Shown here: positions 1 to 9,077 of the stretch, in pieces
Numbering within the stretch: position 1 is the first letter of the stretch
Layout: each line of letters starts with the position of its first letter
Source of the DNA: Bacillota bacterium
GTDB taxonomy: Bacteria; Bacillota_A; Clostridia; Lachnospirales; Lachnospiraceae
Assembly: GCA_023407175.1 (NCBI GenBank)
Contig: JAEYMU010000014.1
Span: forward strand, 124,001 to 188,000
DNA: 64,000 bases
Direction: 5' to 3'
Made by a program: the position numbers and the translations under genes
Notes under the pieces: model-generated
What the model was told of the DNA's origin: nothing
The model's input: only the letters and a program-made list of their open reading frames with translations
Databases searched by the model: none

Positions 1-272
1 TCAAGGCATATCTTAATCAGGGAGTGATGCTTCCAAGGCCCGGATTTGATGAAGTCCGAGAGATGATACTGCGTCATGCAAAGCTATCCGTAGAATATAA
101 GGGAGAATTTATCGGTATCCGCGAGATGCGAAAGCATGTGGCCTGGTACACAACAGGCTATCCCGGCTCGGCAAAGCTTAGAAACCGGGTCAATGAGATA
201 GAGAATATGGGGGACCTTCGGAGACTTCTTACGGATTATCAAAAACTTATGGAAAGTAACCAAACATCCTAA
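1..272 (+). CDS. dusB: tRNA-dihydrouridine synthase, C-terminal part (5' end outside window)
   Basis: The reading frame is open from base 3, so only the last 89 residues are present; the family is usually about 320 aa. DusB-type enzymes reduce specific uridines in the tRNA D-loop using FMN and NAD(P)H. The visible part is the C-terminal helical tRNA-binding domain. The segment with GEFIGIREMRKHVAWYTTGYPGSAKLRN is typical of DusB (known family feature). The catalytic barrel lies outside the window. The internal GTG/ATG codons near 24-29 are not starts, because the frame and homology continue upstream of them. No clear terminator follows before asd. Confidence 0.85.
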   Translation, partial: KAYLNQGVMLPRPGFDEVREMILRHAKLSVEYKGEFIGIREMRKHVAWYTTGYPGSAKLRNRVNEIENMGDLRRLLTDYQKLMESNQTS

Positions 273-331
273 GGAAATGGGTTGTATCTTATATAATAGT
301 TACAAAAGTTGTGGTTTCCTGTAAATAAATA

Positions 332-359
332 TTGATTTTTATAGGAATTCTGGTATAGT
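332..359 (+). promoter_or_regulatory. Probable promoter of asd
   Basis: TTGATT at 332-337 and TATAGT at 354-359 are separated by 16 bp. A TGG just before the -10 gives an extended -10. A small hairpin, GTTTGCC/GGCGAAC, lies at about 381-397 in the untranslated leader. No lysine-riboswitch-sized leader is present. Confidence 0.5.
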
Positions 360-414
360 ATATTTACAGAAAAGACAGATGTTTGCCATAGGCGAACAAA
401 ATGGAGGATAAGAA

Positions 415-1497
415 ATGGGAAAATTAAGAGTAGGTATCCTTGGTGGAACCGGAATGGTAGGCCAGCGTTTTATTGCTCTGCTGGAAAATCATCCCTGGTT
501 TGAAGTTGTAACGGTAGCAGCAAGCCCGAGAAGTGCTGGAAAGACATATGAAGAGGCAGTGGGCAGCCGTTGGAAGATGACCACTCCGATGCCTGAAGGC
601 GTAAAAAAGCTTATTGTAAAAAACGTAAATGAAGTGGATGAGGTCAGCGCAGGTGTTGATTTCGTATTTAGTGCCGTAGATATGACAAAGGATGAAATCA
701 AAGCAATTGAAGAGGCGTATGCAAAGACAGAGACGCCCGTAGTATCCAATAACAGTGCTCACAGATGGACACCCGATGTTCCGATGGTGGTTCCGGAGCT
801 TAATCCGGAGCATTTGGAGGTAATTGCCGCTCAGAAGAGCCGCCTTGGAACAAAGAGAGGCTTTATTGTAGTAAAGCCCAACTGCTCCATCCAGAGCTAT
901 ACACCGGCACTTCATGCATTGAAGGAATTCGGTCCCAAGCTTGTGGTTGCCACAACCTATCAGGCGATATCCGGTGCCGGCAAGAACTTTGCAGACTGGC
1001 CGGAGATGGTGGACAATGTCATTCCTTATATCGGAGGAGAAGAAGAGAAGAGCGAGCAGGAGCCGCTTCGCATCTGGGGTAAGGTAGTGGACGGACAGAT
1101 CGTGAAAGCGCAGGAGCCGGTTATTACCACACAGTGCATCCGTGTACCCGTGACAGACGGACATACAGCGGCAGTATTCGTAAACTTTGAGAAGAAACCG
1201 ACCAAGGAAGAGATTTTAAAGGCCTGGTCAGAATTTAAGGGACTTCCTCAGGAGCTTGAATTACCCAGTGCGCCAAAGCAGTTCATCAAGTATTTTAAAG
1301 AAGATAACCGTCCACAGGCAAAGCTGGATCGCGATTATGAAAACGGTATGGGCGTATGCTTTGGAAGACTTCGCGAAGACAAGGTATTTGATTACAAATT
1401 CGTAGGTCTGTCACATAATACCGTACGAGGTGCCGCAGGCGGTGCGGTTCTTATCGCAGAGCTTTTGAAGGCACAGGGGTATATTACGGAGAAATAG
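415..1497 (+). CDS. asd: Aspartate-semialdehyde dehydrogenase
   Basis: Reduces L-aspartyl-4-phosphate to aspartate 4-semialdehyde with NADPH, the branch point to lysine, diaminopimelate, threonine and methionine; cytoplasmic. The 360-residue protein opens with the NADP-binding loop GILGGTGMVGQ (residues 7-17). The active-site cysteine is C157 in KPNCSIQS, followed by TTYQAISGAG. The length and the NCS motif fit the archaeal/fungal-like class of the enzyme found in many Firmicutes, not the E. coli class. GGAGGATAAGA just upstream of the ATG at 415 is a strong ribosome binding site. It appears monocistronic, ending at a bidirectional terminator. Confidence 0.95.
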   Translation: MGKLRVGILGGTGMVGQRFIALLENHPWFEVVTVAASPRSAGKTYEEAVGSRWKMTTPMPEGVKKLIVKNVNEVDEVSAGVDFVFSAVDMTKDEIKAIEEAYAKTETPVVSNNSAHRWTPDVPMVVPELNPEHLEVIAAQKSRLGTKRGFIVVKPNCSIQSYTPALHALKEFGPKLVVATTYQAISGAGKNFADWPEMVDNVIPYIGGEEEKSEQEPLRIWGKVVDGQIVKAQEPVITTQCIRVPVTDGHTAAVFVNFEKKPTKEEILKAWSEFKGLPQELELPSAPKQFIKYFKEDNRPQAKLDRDYENGMGVCFGRLREDKVFDYKFVGLSHNTVRGAAGGAVLIAELLKAQGYITEK

Positions 1498-1531
1498 GCT
1501 GATTTATTTATAACAAAGGGATATTTGCAGA

Positions 1532-1565
1532 ATAAGGGGTACGTCGCATACGACGTGCCCCTTAT
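1532..1565. terminator. Bidirectional intrinsic terminator between asd and the convergent gene
   Basis: A nearly perfect hairpin: AAGGGG(T)ACGTCG, loop CATA, CGACGT(G)CCCCTT. A/T pairs extend the base on both sides. It sits in the 74-bp gap between two convergent genes, so it probably serves both. Confidence 0.8.
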
Positions 1566-1571
1566 CTTATC

Positions 1572-2276
1572 TTATTCTTCATTGAATAAATACCGGATAA
1601 ATTCAATTGTGTTATCCTTATTCTGAGCATTGATTACAATGCCGAGTATATAGGGGTCGGTATTATCCGCATAGCTCTGGTACAGCTTTGTGTCGGTCAG
1701 ATAAATCCCGTAAACCTTCTTTTGCGAGTCATCCTCTGTATCCGTGAGATAGAAATGGTCGGTTAAGGAACTGTAGATGTCTGTCGGCAGCTGGTCCGAT
1801 AGCTCAAAGAACATCCCACTATAGGCATAGTCTTTAAATATCGATTCCGGAGCGATGATAGCATCAATCTCCTTTGCCTGAATGTAGGTTACCAGGACCT
1901 GCCTCATCGTGGCAGTATATTGATCGTCTACACCAAAAGAAAAGGTGGTATTAAGCTCTATGGTTTCACGTTCCGGATTTAAGGCAAGCTTTTTTGAAAA
2001 GGCTTCCGAATACTGGTCAAGAACATTGCTGTCAATGGTGTTATTAATCATGGCAGCATAAAACCGGGGGACAACCGTTGGATTCAGGATGGTATATACA
2101 AAATAGATAATCAGGGCTATTGCAGCGACTACGGCCAGGGCATGCAGCTTATAATATTCCCAGAGGTAATTCATTTTCCCCTTGAAGTTCATTTCGCGCA
2201 GCTTTTCTTTTTCTGTCTGCTCTTTATGGGTCTGATAGATAAAGGCATCATCCCCGAGTCTGGTTTGTTTTGGCAT
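1572..2276 (-). CDS. Membrane-anchored protein of unknown function
   Basis: 234 residues that I do not recognise as a named family. The first ~42 residues are hydrophilic and cytoplasmic-looking. One transmembrane segment follows (about residues 46-66, rich in Ala/Val/Ile). The remainder is an acidic domain of ~165 residues that should lie outside the membrane. That domain has a mixed alpha/beta look with segments such as IDAIIAPESIFKDYA and YGIYLTDTKLYQ. It is loosely reminiscent of a solute-binding lobe, but no motif supports that. It is transcribed convergently with asd and divergently from the cellobiose phosphorylase. Homologues of this layout are common in Clostridia as conserved hypothetical proteins (recollection, not checked). 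Confidence 0.7.
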   Translation of the reverse strand: MPKQTRLGDDAFIYQTHKEQTEKEKLREMNFKGKMNYLWEYYKLHALAVVAAIALIIYFVYTILNPTVVPRFYAAMINNTIDSNVLDQYSEAFSKKLALNPERETIELNTTFSFGVDDQYTATMRQVLVTYIQAKEIDAIIAPESIFKDYAYSGMFFELSDQLPTDIYSSLTDHFYLTDTEDDSQKKVYGIYLTDTKLYQSYADNTDPYILGIVINAQNKDNTIEFIRYLFNEE

Positions 2277-2588
2277 ATTAAGACCCCGCTTATATCAGTA
2301 ATTATTATGGAACTAAATCATAGTTTACCACAATTATCGCCTAAAAAAAAGAAATTATATATAAAATATCTCTTAAAATCATATGTAGGTCTAATAATAT
2401 CCTGTGATTGGCAGAAAAAGTTTTGTGTTATGTGATACAATTCATGTATTGCTTTATAAATAATTTATATTTACTTTACTTAAAAATCCCCACATAGTAT
2501 ATTAGTTAATGTTTTAGAGCAAAAAGCATAATAATAAATATGTGAAGGCCGATAGGGCTTTTCTGGCTGTTTCGGTTCCACATTCTAG
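2277..2588. other. AT-rich intergenic region
   Basis: About 310 bp between the divergent unknown gene and the promoter of the cellobiose phosphorylase. It is very AT-rich with A-runs near 2342-2352. A short frame starting inside the divergent gene crosses it but has no ribosome binding site or recognisable protein. No RNA gene or repeat was recognised. Confidence 0.6.
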
Positions 2589-2617
2589 TTGAAATGCACT
2601 AAAAGGTATAATATAAT
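2589..2617 (+). promoter_or_regulatory. Promoter of the cellobiose phosphorylase gene
   Basis: TTGAAA at 2589-2594 and TATAAT at 2612-2617 with an optimal 17-bp spacer, about 45 bp upstream of the start codon. No operator palindrome is obvious around it. Confidence 0.7.
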
Positions 2618-2660
2618 GTTTAGTGAGAGTACAAATAGTTATTAAGGAGGAAATATAATA

Positions 2661-5096
2661 ATGCAATACGGTTATTTTGATGACACAAAGAAGGAATATG
2701 TAATTACGACACCGGCAACCCCCTATCCATGGATCAATTATTTAGGCTCCCAGGAGTATTTTTCGTTAATTTCGAATACTGCCGGGGGTTACAGCTTTTA
2801 TAAGGATGCCAAGCTTAGGAGAATTACCCGCTATCGTTACAACAATGTTCCTTTGGATTTGGGAGGCGGCAAATATTATTATATCAATGATGCCGGTGAT
2901 GTATGGTCTCCCGGATGGGCTCCGGTAAAAAGTGAGCTCGAAAAATATGAATGCAGGCACGGAATGGGTTACACGAAGATCTTAGGCGCAAGGGGAGGCG
3001 TTGAGACCGAGGTTACTTATTTTGTACCTTTAAACACAAATGCAGAGATACATAAAGTAGTTGTGAAAAATGTATCCGGCAAGAAAAAACAGATTAAGCT
3101 CTTTTCCTTTATTGAGTGGTGCTTATGGAATGCGCAGGATGATATGACAAATTTCCAGAGAAACTACAGCACCGGCGAGGTTGAGGTAAAAGGCTCTGTT
3201 ATCTATCATAAGACAGAATATAAGGAAAGACGCGACCATTATGCGTTCTTCTCGGTGAATGCTCCGATTGCGGGCTTTGATTCCGACCGGGAGAGCTTTA
3301 TGGGAACCTACAATGGTTTCCATGATCCTCAGGCTGTATTTGCAGGCCAGTCGAACAATTCAGTAGCAGACGGCTGGCATCCGATTGCTTCTCATTGCCT
3401 TGAGGTCAATCTGGAGCCGGGAGAGGTAAAGGAATATGTCTTCTTATTAGGATATGTAGAAAATGCTTTCGAGGAAAAATGGGAAAGTAAGAATATAATT
3501 AATAAAACAAAAGCAGAGGATATGATTGCCAAATTCTCTACTTCAGAAGCAGTGGACAGGGCCTTTGACGAGCTGGCCTCCTACTGGGATCAGCTGTTAT
3601 CCAAATATACCGTTAAGTCGGCAGATGAGAAGCTGAACCGTCAGGTTAACATCTGGAACCAGTACCAGTGCATGGTGACCTTCAACCTGTCAAGAAGTGC
3701 TTCCTACTTTGAGTCCGGTATCGGAAGAGGTATGGGCTTTCGGGATTCCAATCAGGACTTGCTGGGCTTCGTGCATCAGATACCGGACCGTGCAAGAGAG
3801 AGGATTATTGACCTTGCTTCCACACAGCTGGAGGACGGCGGTGCATATCACCAGTATCAGCCCCTGACCAAGAAGGGAAATGATGAAGTCGGCGGCAACT
3901 TTAACGATGACCCGTTGTGGTTAGTGCTTGCCGTTGTTGCCTATATCAAAGAGACGGGAGATTTCTCCATCCTGGAGGTAATGACACCGTTTGATAACGA
4001 TGAGTCTAAGAGTACTCCCCTTGCTGACCATCTGAAGCGTTCCATTGACCATGTGATCAATAATGTAGGACCTCACGGACTTCCGTTAATCGGCCGTGCG
4101 GACTGGAATGACTGCCTCAATTTAAACTGCTTCTCCACAGAGCCTGGCGAGTCCTTCCAGACTACCACCAGCAAGGATGGTAAGGTTGCAGAATCGGTTG
4201 TGATTGCTGGAATGTTCTGCTACATCGGTGAGGAATATGTAACACTGATGAAGAAGGCAGGTAACAAAGCAGAGGCAGAGCGTGTTGCCAGGGAAGTTGA
4301 AAAGATGCGCGAGCTGATCATGAAAGACGGCTGGGACGGTTCCTGGTTCCTTCGTGCCTATGATGATTTTGGCAAAAAAATCGGCAGCGAGGAATGTGAG
4401 GAAGGCAAGATTTTCATCGAGTCACAGGGACTTTGCATCATGGGTAAATGCGGTACGCAAGACGAAGCCATTCAGGCATTGGATGCTGTTGAAGAGCGTC
4501 TCGGAACCAAGTACGGTCTTGTGCTTCAAAACCCTGCCTTTACAAAATACTATGTAGAATACGGTGAAATATCCACCTATCCGGCCGGCTATAAAGAGAA
4601 TGCAGGTATCTTCTGCCATAACAATGCTTGGATTATGGTAGCAGAGGCGCTGGTAGGAAGAGGAGATAAGGCCTTCGATCACTACACAAGAATTGCACCT
4701 GCATATACGGAGGAATATTCCGAAATTCACCGCCTTGAGCCTTATGTATATTCCCAGATGGTAGCCGGTAAGGATGCGAAGCGCCACGGTGAGGCAAAGA
4801 ACTCCTGGCTGACCGGTACCGCCTCCTGGAACTTTATTGCGATCTCCCAGTATATTCTGGGTATTAAGCCGGAATATGAGGGATTGCAGATAGACCCTTC
4901 CATTCCTAAGGCCTGGGATGGTTACACCATAGCTCGTGAATATAGAGGGGACAAGTATAACATCTCCATTAAGAATCCCAGTCACGTATCTGCCGGTGTT
5001 GCCAAGCTGGTCGTAGACGGTAAGGAAGTAGCCGGCAATATCATTCCTTTCATCGGGGATAAGAAGGCACATGAGGTTGAGGTAGTATTAGGGTAG
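2661..5096 (+). CDS. Cellobiose phosphorylase (glycoside hydrolase family 94)
   Basis: Cleaves cellobiose with phosphate to alpha-glucose 1-phosphate and glucose, saving one ATP per disaccharide. It is cytoplasmic: there is no signal peptide. The 811-residue length is normal for the family. The N-terminal beta-sandwich domain covers roughly residues 1-280, followed by a linker helix region and an (alpha/alpha)6 barrel. DWND at 481-484 contains the expected general acid, and the region around [17 protein letters not shown] (about 352-368) forms part of the sugar/phosphate pocket in known enzymes. AAGGAGGAAATATAAT precedes the ATG. The gene stands alone with its own promoter and terminator, so cellobiose must be imported by transporters encoded elsewhere. 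A related specificity, such as cellodextrin or laminaribiose phosphorylase, is less likely from length and similarity. Confidence 0.92.
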   Translation: MQYGYFDDTKKEYVITTPATPYPWINYLGSQEYFSLISNTAGGYSFYKDAKLRRITRYRYNNVPLDLGGGKYYYINDAGDVWSPGWAPVKSELEKYECRHGMGYTKILGARGGVETEVTYFVPLNTNAEIHKVVVKNVSGKKKQIKLFSFIEWCLWNAQDDMTNFQRNYSTGEVEVKGSVIYHKTEYKERRDHYAFFSVNAPIAGFDSDRESFMGTYNGFHDPQAVFAGQSNNSVADGWHPIASHCLEVNLEPGEVKEYVFLLGYVENAFEEKWESKNIINKTKAEDMIAKFSTSEAVDRAFDELASYWDQLLSKYTVKSADEKLNRQVNIWNQYQCMVTFNLSRSASYFESGIGRGMGFRDSNQDLLGFVHQIPDRARERIIDLASTQLEDGGAYHQYQPLTKKGNDEVGGNFNDDPLWLVLAVVAYIKETGDFSILEVMTPFDNDESKSTPLADHLKRSIDHVINNVGPHGLPLIGRADWNDCLNLNCFSTEPGESFQTTTSKDGKVAESVVIAGMFCYIGEEYVTLMKKAGNKAEAERVAREVEKMRELIMKDGWDGSWFLRAYDDFGKKIGSEECEEGKIFIESQGLCIMGKCGTQDEAIQALDAVEERLGTKYGLVLQNPAFTKYYVEYGEISTYPAGYKENAGIFCHNNAWIMVAEALVGRGDKAFDHYTRIAPAYTEEYSEIHRLEPYVYSQMVAGKDAKRHGEAKNSWLTGTASWNFIAISQYILGIKPEYEGLQIDPSIPKAWDGYTIAREYRGDKYNISIKNPSHVSAGVAKLVVDGKEVAGNIIPFIGDKKAHEVEVVLG

Positions 5097-5153
5097 GAAA
5101 TAAGCATAATAGCTAGCTGTAAATGATATTTTTATGTAAATATGCCTGAAAAG

Positions 5154-5206
5154 TAAGCCGGTTTGGAGTATGATATCCGAACCGGCTTATTTAGTAAGTT
5201 TTTTTA
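5154..5206 (+). terminator. Intrinsic terminator of the cellobiose phosphorylase gene
   Basis: AAGCCGGTTTGGA and TCCGAACCGGCTT form a 13-bp stem at 5155-5188. A T-run follows at 5199-5206. Confidence 0.8.
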
Positions 5207-5338
5207 TTATTGTAAAAATTGGAGTATCAGGTTATATTTAAATAAGGAGAAATTAAATACCAATTACTCACTCTTTGGGGGCGAAGCGAATTGGATTGCT
5301 GTATTATAAAGGCAGAAAATAGGAATGGAGCCATTAAA

Positions 5339-6682
5339 ATGGGAAAAAGAAGAATATTATTTGTAGCAGTTTGTATCATGATATGTTTTTCTGCCTGTGA
5401 TAGATCGGAGAAAAAAGTATCTGTGGAAAATGAAGTAAGCCTATCTGACAATTATCAGGATGTCGCCAAGGAATTGTGTGAACAAATGGCAAAAGGCGAA
5501 TTTTCAGATACCGCTGACAAATTTTCAGGAGCACTTAAAAATCAGTTAACCAAGTCACAATTAGAGGCTGTCTGGGTTCAGACAGTTGATTCGCTTGGAG
5601 AATTCGAGAATTTTATTGAAACAGATATGACGGTGAAAGGCAATACCTCTGTAACAACATCTGTTTTACAATATGAAAATGGAGGACTGCAGGTGACGAT
5701 TTCTTTTGATAACAAGGGAGGGCTTGTCGGAATTTATCTCAATTACTGTTCCATCGATAGAGATGAAAAATCAACTGCTGCTGAATCGAATGAAATCTTC
5801 ACGGAATATAATATAAATATTGGAGATTATTCTTTAAATGGAATGCTTACCGTTCCGAATAATGTGCAGGACCCACCGGTGGCAATTTTGGTACAAGGCT
5901 CCGGGCAAACAGATATGAATGAGCAAATTTCAGGAATCAAACCATTTCAGGATTTGGCACATGGATTAGCGGAGCATGGAATTGCGACGATCAGATTTAA
6001 CAAGAGATTCTATCAGTTCCCTGATTTGTATTCTGAGCTGTCAACGATAGAAGATGAAGTTTTAGACGATGTATATTCTGCAATTAAATTTGCCCAAGAA
6101 GACAGCAGAGTTTCAAATGATAATATTTTTGTAATCGGGCATAGTTTGGGCGGAATGTTATGTCCCAAAATTGCTTATGATAGTCAGAATATAACAGGTA
6201 TTATTTCTATGGCCGGAAGTCCAAGAAAATTGGAGGATATTATTCTTGATCAAAACATTGCATACTTAAAAACCTTAGATATTGATGTATTAGATAAGAA
6301 TATCCAAATTGATTTGGTTAAACAAGAAGTAAATAAAATAAAGCAATTATCTGATTCTGACAACGGCAGTGAGCATATTTTTGAATGCAGTGTAAGCTAT
6401 TGGAAGAGTCTGAATCATATAAAGACAGAAGATATTATTAATCAAATTACGCTGCCGATGTTTTTTGTACAGGGGGATGAAGATAGTCAGGTATATGCAG
6501 ATGTGGATTTTGAGCAATGGAAAGAGTTACTTTCGGATAGGGACAATTGCTCGTTTAAACTATATGAAGGGTTAAATCATTTGTTTATTGATAACGGTGA
6601 AAGTGAAGCAGATGAAAATCAACAGATGGACGATACTGTGATAGAAGATATTTCAAAATGGATGCTTATGTATTCAGAGTAA
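5339..6682 (+). CDS. Secreted lipoprotein alpha/beta hydrolase with N-terminal DUF3887-like domain
   Basis: Start set at the ATG at 5339, which gives a clean lipoprotein signal: MGKRRILF, a hydrophobic stretch, then FSAC with Cys20 as the lipidated residue. GGAG lies 8 bp upstream. The open frame extends 48 bp further upstream without such support. After the anchor comes a ~100-residue domain like DUF3887, then an alpha/beta hydrolase. Its triad is Ser269 in GHSLGG, Asp380 in QGDEDSQ and His414 in GLNHLF. The substrate is unknown; related proteins act as esterases or peptidases at the outer face of the membrane. The gene is noticeably AT-richer than its neighbours, which may hint at transfer. 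Confidence 0.82.
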   Translation: MGKRRILFVAVCIMICFSACDRSEKKVSVENEVSLSDNYQDVAKELCEQMAKGEFSDTADKFSGALKNQLTKSQLEAVWVQTVDSLGEFENFIETDMTVKGNTSVTTSVLQYENGGLQVTISFDNKGGLVGIYLNYCSIDRDEKSTAAESNEIFTEYNINIGDYSLNGMLTVPNNVQDPPVAILVQGSGQTDMNEQISGIKPFQDLAHGLAEHGIATIRFNKRFYQFPDLYSELSTIEDEVLDDVYSAIKFAQEDSRVSNDNIFVIGHSLGGMLCPKIAYDSQNITGIISMAGSPRKLEDIILDQNIAYLKTLDIDVLDKNIQIDLVKQEVNKIKQLSDSDNGSEHIFECSVSYWKSLNHIKTEDIINQITLPMFFVQGDEDSQVYADVDFEQWKELLSDRDNCSFKLYEGLNHLFIDNGESEADENQQMDDTVIEDISKWMLMYSE

Positions 6683-6782
6683 ATTTGCTATAGAAGTTGG
6701 AACTTGTAAAAAAGATGATAGTATAAAAATGAGTGATTTCAGTGTGTCATTCATATGACTGTTTGAGAGGATTAATAACTAA

Positions 6783-7613
6783 ATGAAGAAGGACAGAATG
6801 CAACTGATCTATGCAGTACTTGCGTTACTGGTGGCAGAGGCAATCCAATTGGCTGTAATTGTCGGTTTTGAATTGGGATATATGCTTCTCCTTTTTATAA
6901 AGTCAGGCATTGTAAGGATGACGGGAGGGGAAGCAGAGGATCTTGATGTAATTATAAATGCCTCCCAGGAGCTTGTGACACAAAAATCGGGATACCTTAT
7001 ATCGGTTATCGCAGTTTTTGTATGCGGAATTGGATTTTATCTATGGTATCGCCGTGAAATAGCCGGAGAGATGCAGGAAAGCGTTAAAAAAACCTTCACC
7101 ATCAGGAACGTTATTTTACTCCTTTTGCTGGGTGCCGGCTGCCAGTTTTTTATATCGGGAATCATGAATCTGGTACAGCAGTATTTCCCTCAATTATTTG
7201 AAGCCTATGCCAACCAGCTTCTTAAGCTGACTGCCGGTAACTGGATAACAGTTTTTCTGCTGATTATTCTGATTGCTCCGGTTGCAGAGGAATTGGTCTT
7301 TCGGGGAGTGATTTTACACAAGGCAGGCCGGGCGGTACCGTTTTGGGGAGCCAATTTACTTCAGGCGGTTCTGTTTGGAGTTTATCATATGAATATCATT
7401 CAGGGGATATATGCGGTCCTGATCGGATTTATTCTTGGCTTGGTTTACCATAAGTTCGGGATAATCCTTGCTCCGATGCTGCTGCACATGCTGATTAATG
7501 CCAGTGTACTGCTGCTGGCATTATTTCCGGAGAGCAATCTGGCTTATAATATCCTTATTTTTGCCGGCGGGATAACAGCCTTGGGAGCTTTAACCGTAAT
7601 AATGAAAAAATAA
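6783..7613 (+). CDS. CPBP family intramembrane glutamic endopeptidase
   Basis: A polytopic membrane protein of 276 residues with about seven hydrophobic segments. It carries the CPBP/Abi motifs: EELVFR at 169-174 (EExxxR), His202 in VYHMN, and His235 in LLHMLINA. Family members cleave membrane substrates; in Gram-positive bacteria some protect against bacteriocins or act in prenyl-protein or signal processing, but the substrate here is unknown. GAGAGGATT lies about 12 bp upstream of the ATG, a slightly long spacing. It is probably transcribed separately from the hydrolase gene 100 bp upstream. Confidence 0.85.
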   Translation: MKKDRMQLIYAVLALLVAEAIQLAVIVGFELGYMLLLFIKSGIVRMTGGEAEDLDVIINASQELVTQKSGYLISVIAVFVCGIGFYLWYRREIAGEMQESVKKTFTIRNVILLLLLGAGCQFFISGIMNLVQQYFPQLFEAYANQLLKLTAGNWITVFLLIILIAPVAEELVFRGVILHKAGRAVPFWGANLLQAVLFGVYHMNIIQGIYAVLIGFILGLVYHKFGIILAPMLLHMLINASVLLLALFPESNLAYNILIFAGGITALGALTVIMKK

Positions 7614-7683
7614 ATTCCGCTTGCATTCTATTGCGGATTACGCTATGATACTAATTACAGTTGAATAACAGGAAGGAAGCACG

Positions 7684-7873
7684 ATGATGGCTGGGAGGAC
7701 AGTTTTCTTTGTTCTGTTCGGCATAACAGGCTGCTTATTCGGATAAATCTAGCGTACCCGGTAAAGGGACGGAAAGAGGATGCCATATAAGTAATCTTTC
7801 GGAATGCGGGCCTTCGTCCATAATCAGAGAACGGTTAGTCTTGACCAGTGAAAGCAGTAGCGGCAGGAACTAA
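7684..7873 (+). pseudogene. Possible frameshifted mini-lipoprotein gene
   Basis: An ATG at 7684 is preceded by AGGAAGGAAG. It opens a 20-codon frame, MMAGRTVFFVLFGITGCLFG then TAA at 7744-7746, which looks exactly like a lipoprotein signal with lipobox ITGC. The stop is the last thing read in this frame. In the +1 frame, 43 codons follow without interruption from 7742 to a TAA at 7871, starting DKSSVPGKG. One indel near 7730-7742 would join them into a ~60-residue lipoprotein. Alternatively the 20-codon peptide is real or is a leader. There is no homology I recognise. Confidence 0.35.
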
Positions 7874-7928
7874 AAAGAAGTATTATTAAGTTTTGCTTAA
7901 ATGCCTTTTTAGAATAAATAATCCATAT

Positions 7929-8017
7929 GCGCTGACCTGCCGGAACAAGTACAACGAATACAAATAACCATTGATTCGTTGAAATAAGTTCATACAGGGT
8001 CGGTGCTTTTTATTTTA
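7929..8017 (+). promoter_or_regulatory. Structured RNA candidate with terminator-like end upstream of ECF gene
   Basis: A 10-bp outer stem pairs GCGCTGACCT (7929-7938) with GGGTCGGTGC (7997-8006), using three G-U pairs. It encloses an inner perfect stem AACGAAT/ATTCGTT and a short AAC/GTT pairing. The outer stem is followed directly by TTTTTATTTTA (8007-8017). This is the architecture of a leader with a conditional terminator. I could not match it to the THF, TPP, FMN, cobalamin or lysine classes by their conserved cores. It might instead be the terminator of the upstream mini-lipoprotein unit. Confidence 0.4.
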
Positions 8018-8090
8018 TCTGATGAAGGAAACGAGTTATTCAGGTGTAAATTGTCCAAACTATAAAGTAGCGAGTTGTAATGAAAAAGGT

Positions 8091-8107
8091 TGCCGCTAAG
8101 AGCGGCA
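8091..8107 (+). promoter_or_regulatory. Hairpin beside the ribosome binding site of the ECF gene
   Basis: TGCCGCT, loop AAG, AGCGGCA, ending five bases before the GGAGG at 8112-8116. The longer open frame starting at 8080 would have to be translated through this hairpin from a poor ribosome binding site. This supports the later ATG as start. Confidence 0.45.
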
Positions 8108-8121
8108 GAATGGAGGAAATC

Positions 8122-8751
8122 ATGAAAACAACAACTAACTTTCGCACCGCCAAAATGGTGCAGCTGGCACTTTTTACAGCAATTATTGCATTAATGACCT
8201 TTACGCCTCTGGGTTATATCAAGACATTGGGTCTTGAGATTACATTAATCGGGATTCCGGTAGTGATAGGCGCAATTGTACTTGGACCGGCAGCAGGAGC
8301 AATCCTCGGAGGAGTATTTGGTATTACAAGCTTTATACAATGCTTTGGAATGAGTTCCTTAGGAGTCCTACTGCTGGGAATTGATCCGGTGAGAACCTTC
8401 ATCCTTTGTATGGTTCCCCGTGTTCTGATGGGCTTATTGACCGGATTGGTTTTTCAAGGGCTTAAAAAAATTGACCGGACGAAATATATTTCCTATGCAG
8501 CAACCAGTTTGGCGGGATCACTTCTTAATACAATTTTCTTTATGTCCCTGCTCATCCTGTTCTTTTATCAGACGGAGGAAATACAGGCGGTTGCCTCTAC
8601 CCTGGGTGCTACCAGTGCCATCGGCTTCTTCTTTGTTGCGGCAGGAATCAATGCTGTTATAGAAGCAATTATCTGCCTGATTGTAGGAGCGGCAGTTGCA
8701 AAAACAATCGATGTATATGCGGTAAAGTCAGGCTTTAAATATCAGAGATAA
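8122..8751 (+). CDS. ECF-type vitamin transporter, substrate-binding (S) component
   Basis: An integral membrane protein of about 209 residues with five to six hydrophobic helices. It carries the alanine/glycine-rich start MVQLALFTAIIALMTF and the segment IVLGPAAGAILGGVFGITSF typical of ECF S components (PF12822-like). S components bind one vitamin and dock onto a shared EcfAA'T module, not encoded here. The specificity cannot be read from sequence; pantothenate-type or cobalamin-type proteins look most similar to me. The start at 8122 is chosen for GGAGGAAATC. The ATG at 8080 adds 14 charged residues and lacks a good site. Confidence 0.8.
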   Translation: MKTTTNFRTAKMVQLALFTAIIALMTFTPLGYIKTLGLEITLIGIPVVIGAIVLGPAAGAILGGVFGITSFIQCFGMSSLGVLLLGIDPVRTFILCMVPRVLMGLLTGLVFQGLKKIDRTKYISYAATSLAGSLLNTIFFMSLLILFFYQTEEIQAVASTLGATSAIGFFFVAAGINAVIEAIICLIVGAAVAKTIDVYAVKSGFKYQR

Positions 8752-8799
8752 AATTAAAAAAGGATAGCTGTAATAATTATAATTTATTTACATCGGCTA

Positions 8800-8828
8800 T
8801 TGACTTATAAATGCCGGCGTGTTACAAT
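8800..8828 (+). promoter_or_regulatory. Promoter of the infC-rpmI-rplT operon
   Basis: TTGACT at 8800-8805 and TACAAT at 8823-8828 with a 17-bp spacer. It lies about 245 bp upstream of infC, which leaves room for a long regulated leader. Confidence 0.75.
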
Positions 8829-8835
8829 ATCTTAG

Positions 8836-9010
8836 CTGTGAGTATTGCGTGGCAATATTTACAAGGATAAAGAAGAGAATCCATCTCTCACCCATAGCGT
8901 AAGTAAGCTTTACTGTGAACGGGTTAATGCGATAAGAATTCAATATTATTTCGTTTGGAATAATTATGTAATCTAGTGGCAGGTGGATAATCTTTATCCA
9001 CCTGCTTTTT
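8836..9010 (+). promoter_or_regulatory. infC leader with intrinsic attenuator (L20-leader type)
   Basis: The leader ends in a perfect 12-bp hairpin, GCAGGTGGATAA/TTATCCACCTGC (8979-9005), followed by TTTTTATC, all before infC. In Bacillus subtilis the same operon has a leader in which L20 promotes premature termination (established for the L20 leader family). The upstream segment here contains several short pairings, such as GAGAATCCATCTCTC. I infer the same control and have not matched the pseudoknot base by base. Confidence 0.65.
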
Positions 9011-9077
9011 ATCTTTTTAGATAAAAAGGTCGATTCCAAGTAACAGAAAGATTTATAACCTATGGAGGTGCAGTACT

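Noticed and set aside
424..1164. Long minus-strand open frame (246 codons) opposite asd
   Set aside because: It is a complete shadow of a confidently identified gene, has odd Cys/His-rich composition and no supporting ribosome binding site.
4422..5072. 216-codon minus-strand frame inside the cellobiose phosphorylase
   Set aside because: Antisense shadow of a conserved catalytic domain; no recognisable protein features.
7614..8079. Cobalamin or THF riboswitch upstream of the ECF gene
   Set aside because: I could not find the B12 box, its conserved core, or the THF-riboswitch core; only generic stems and a T-run are visible.
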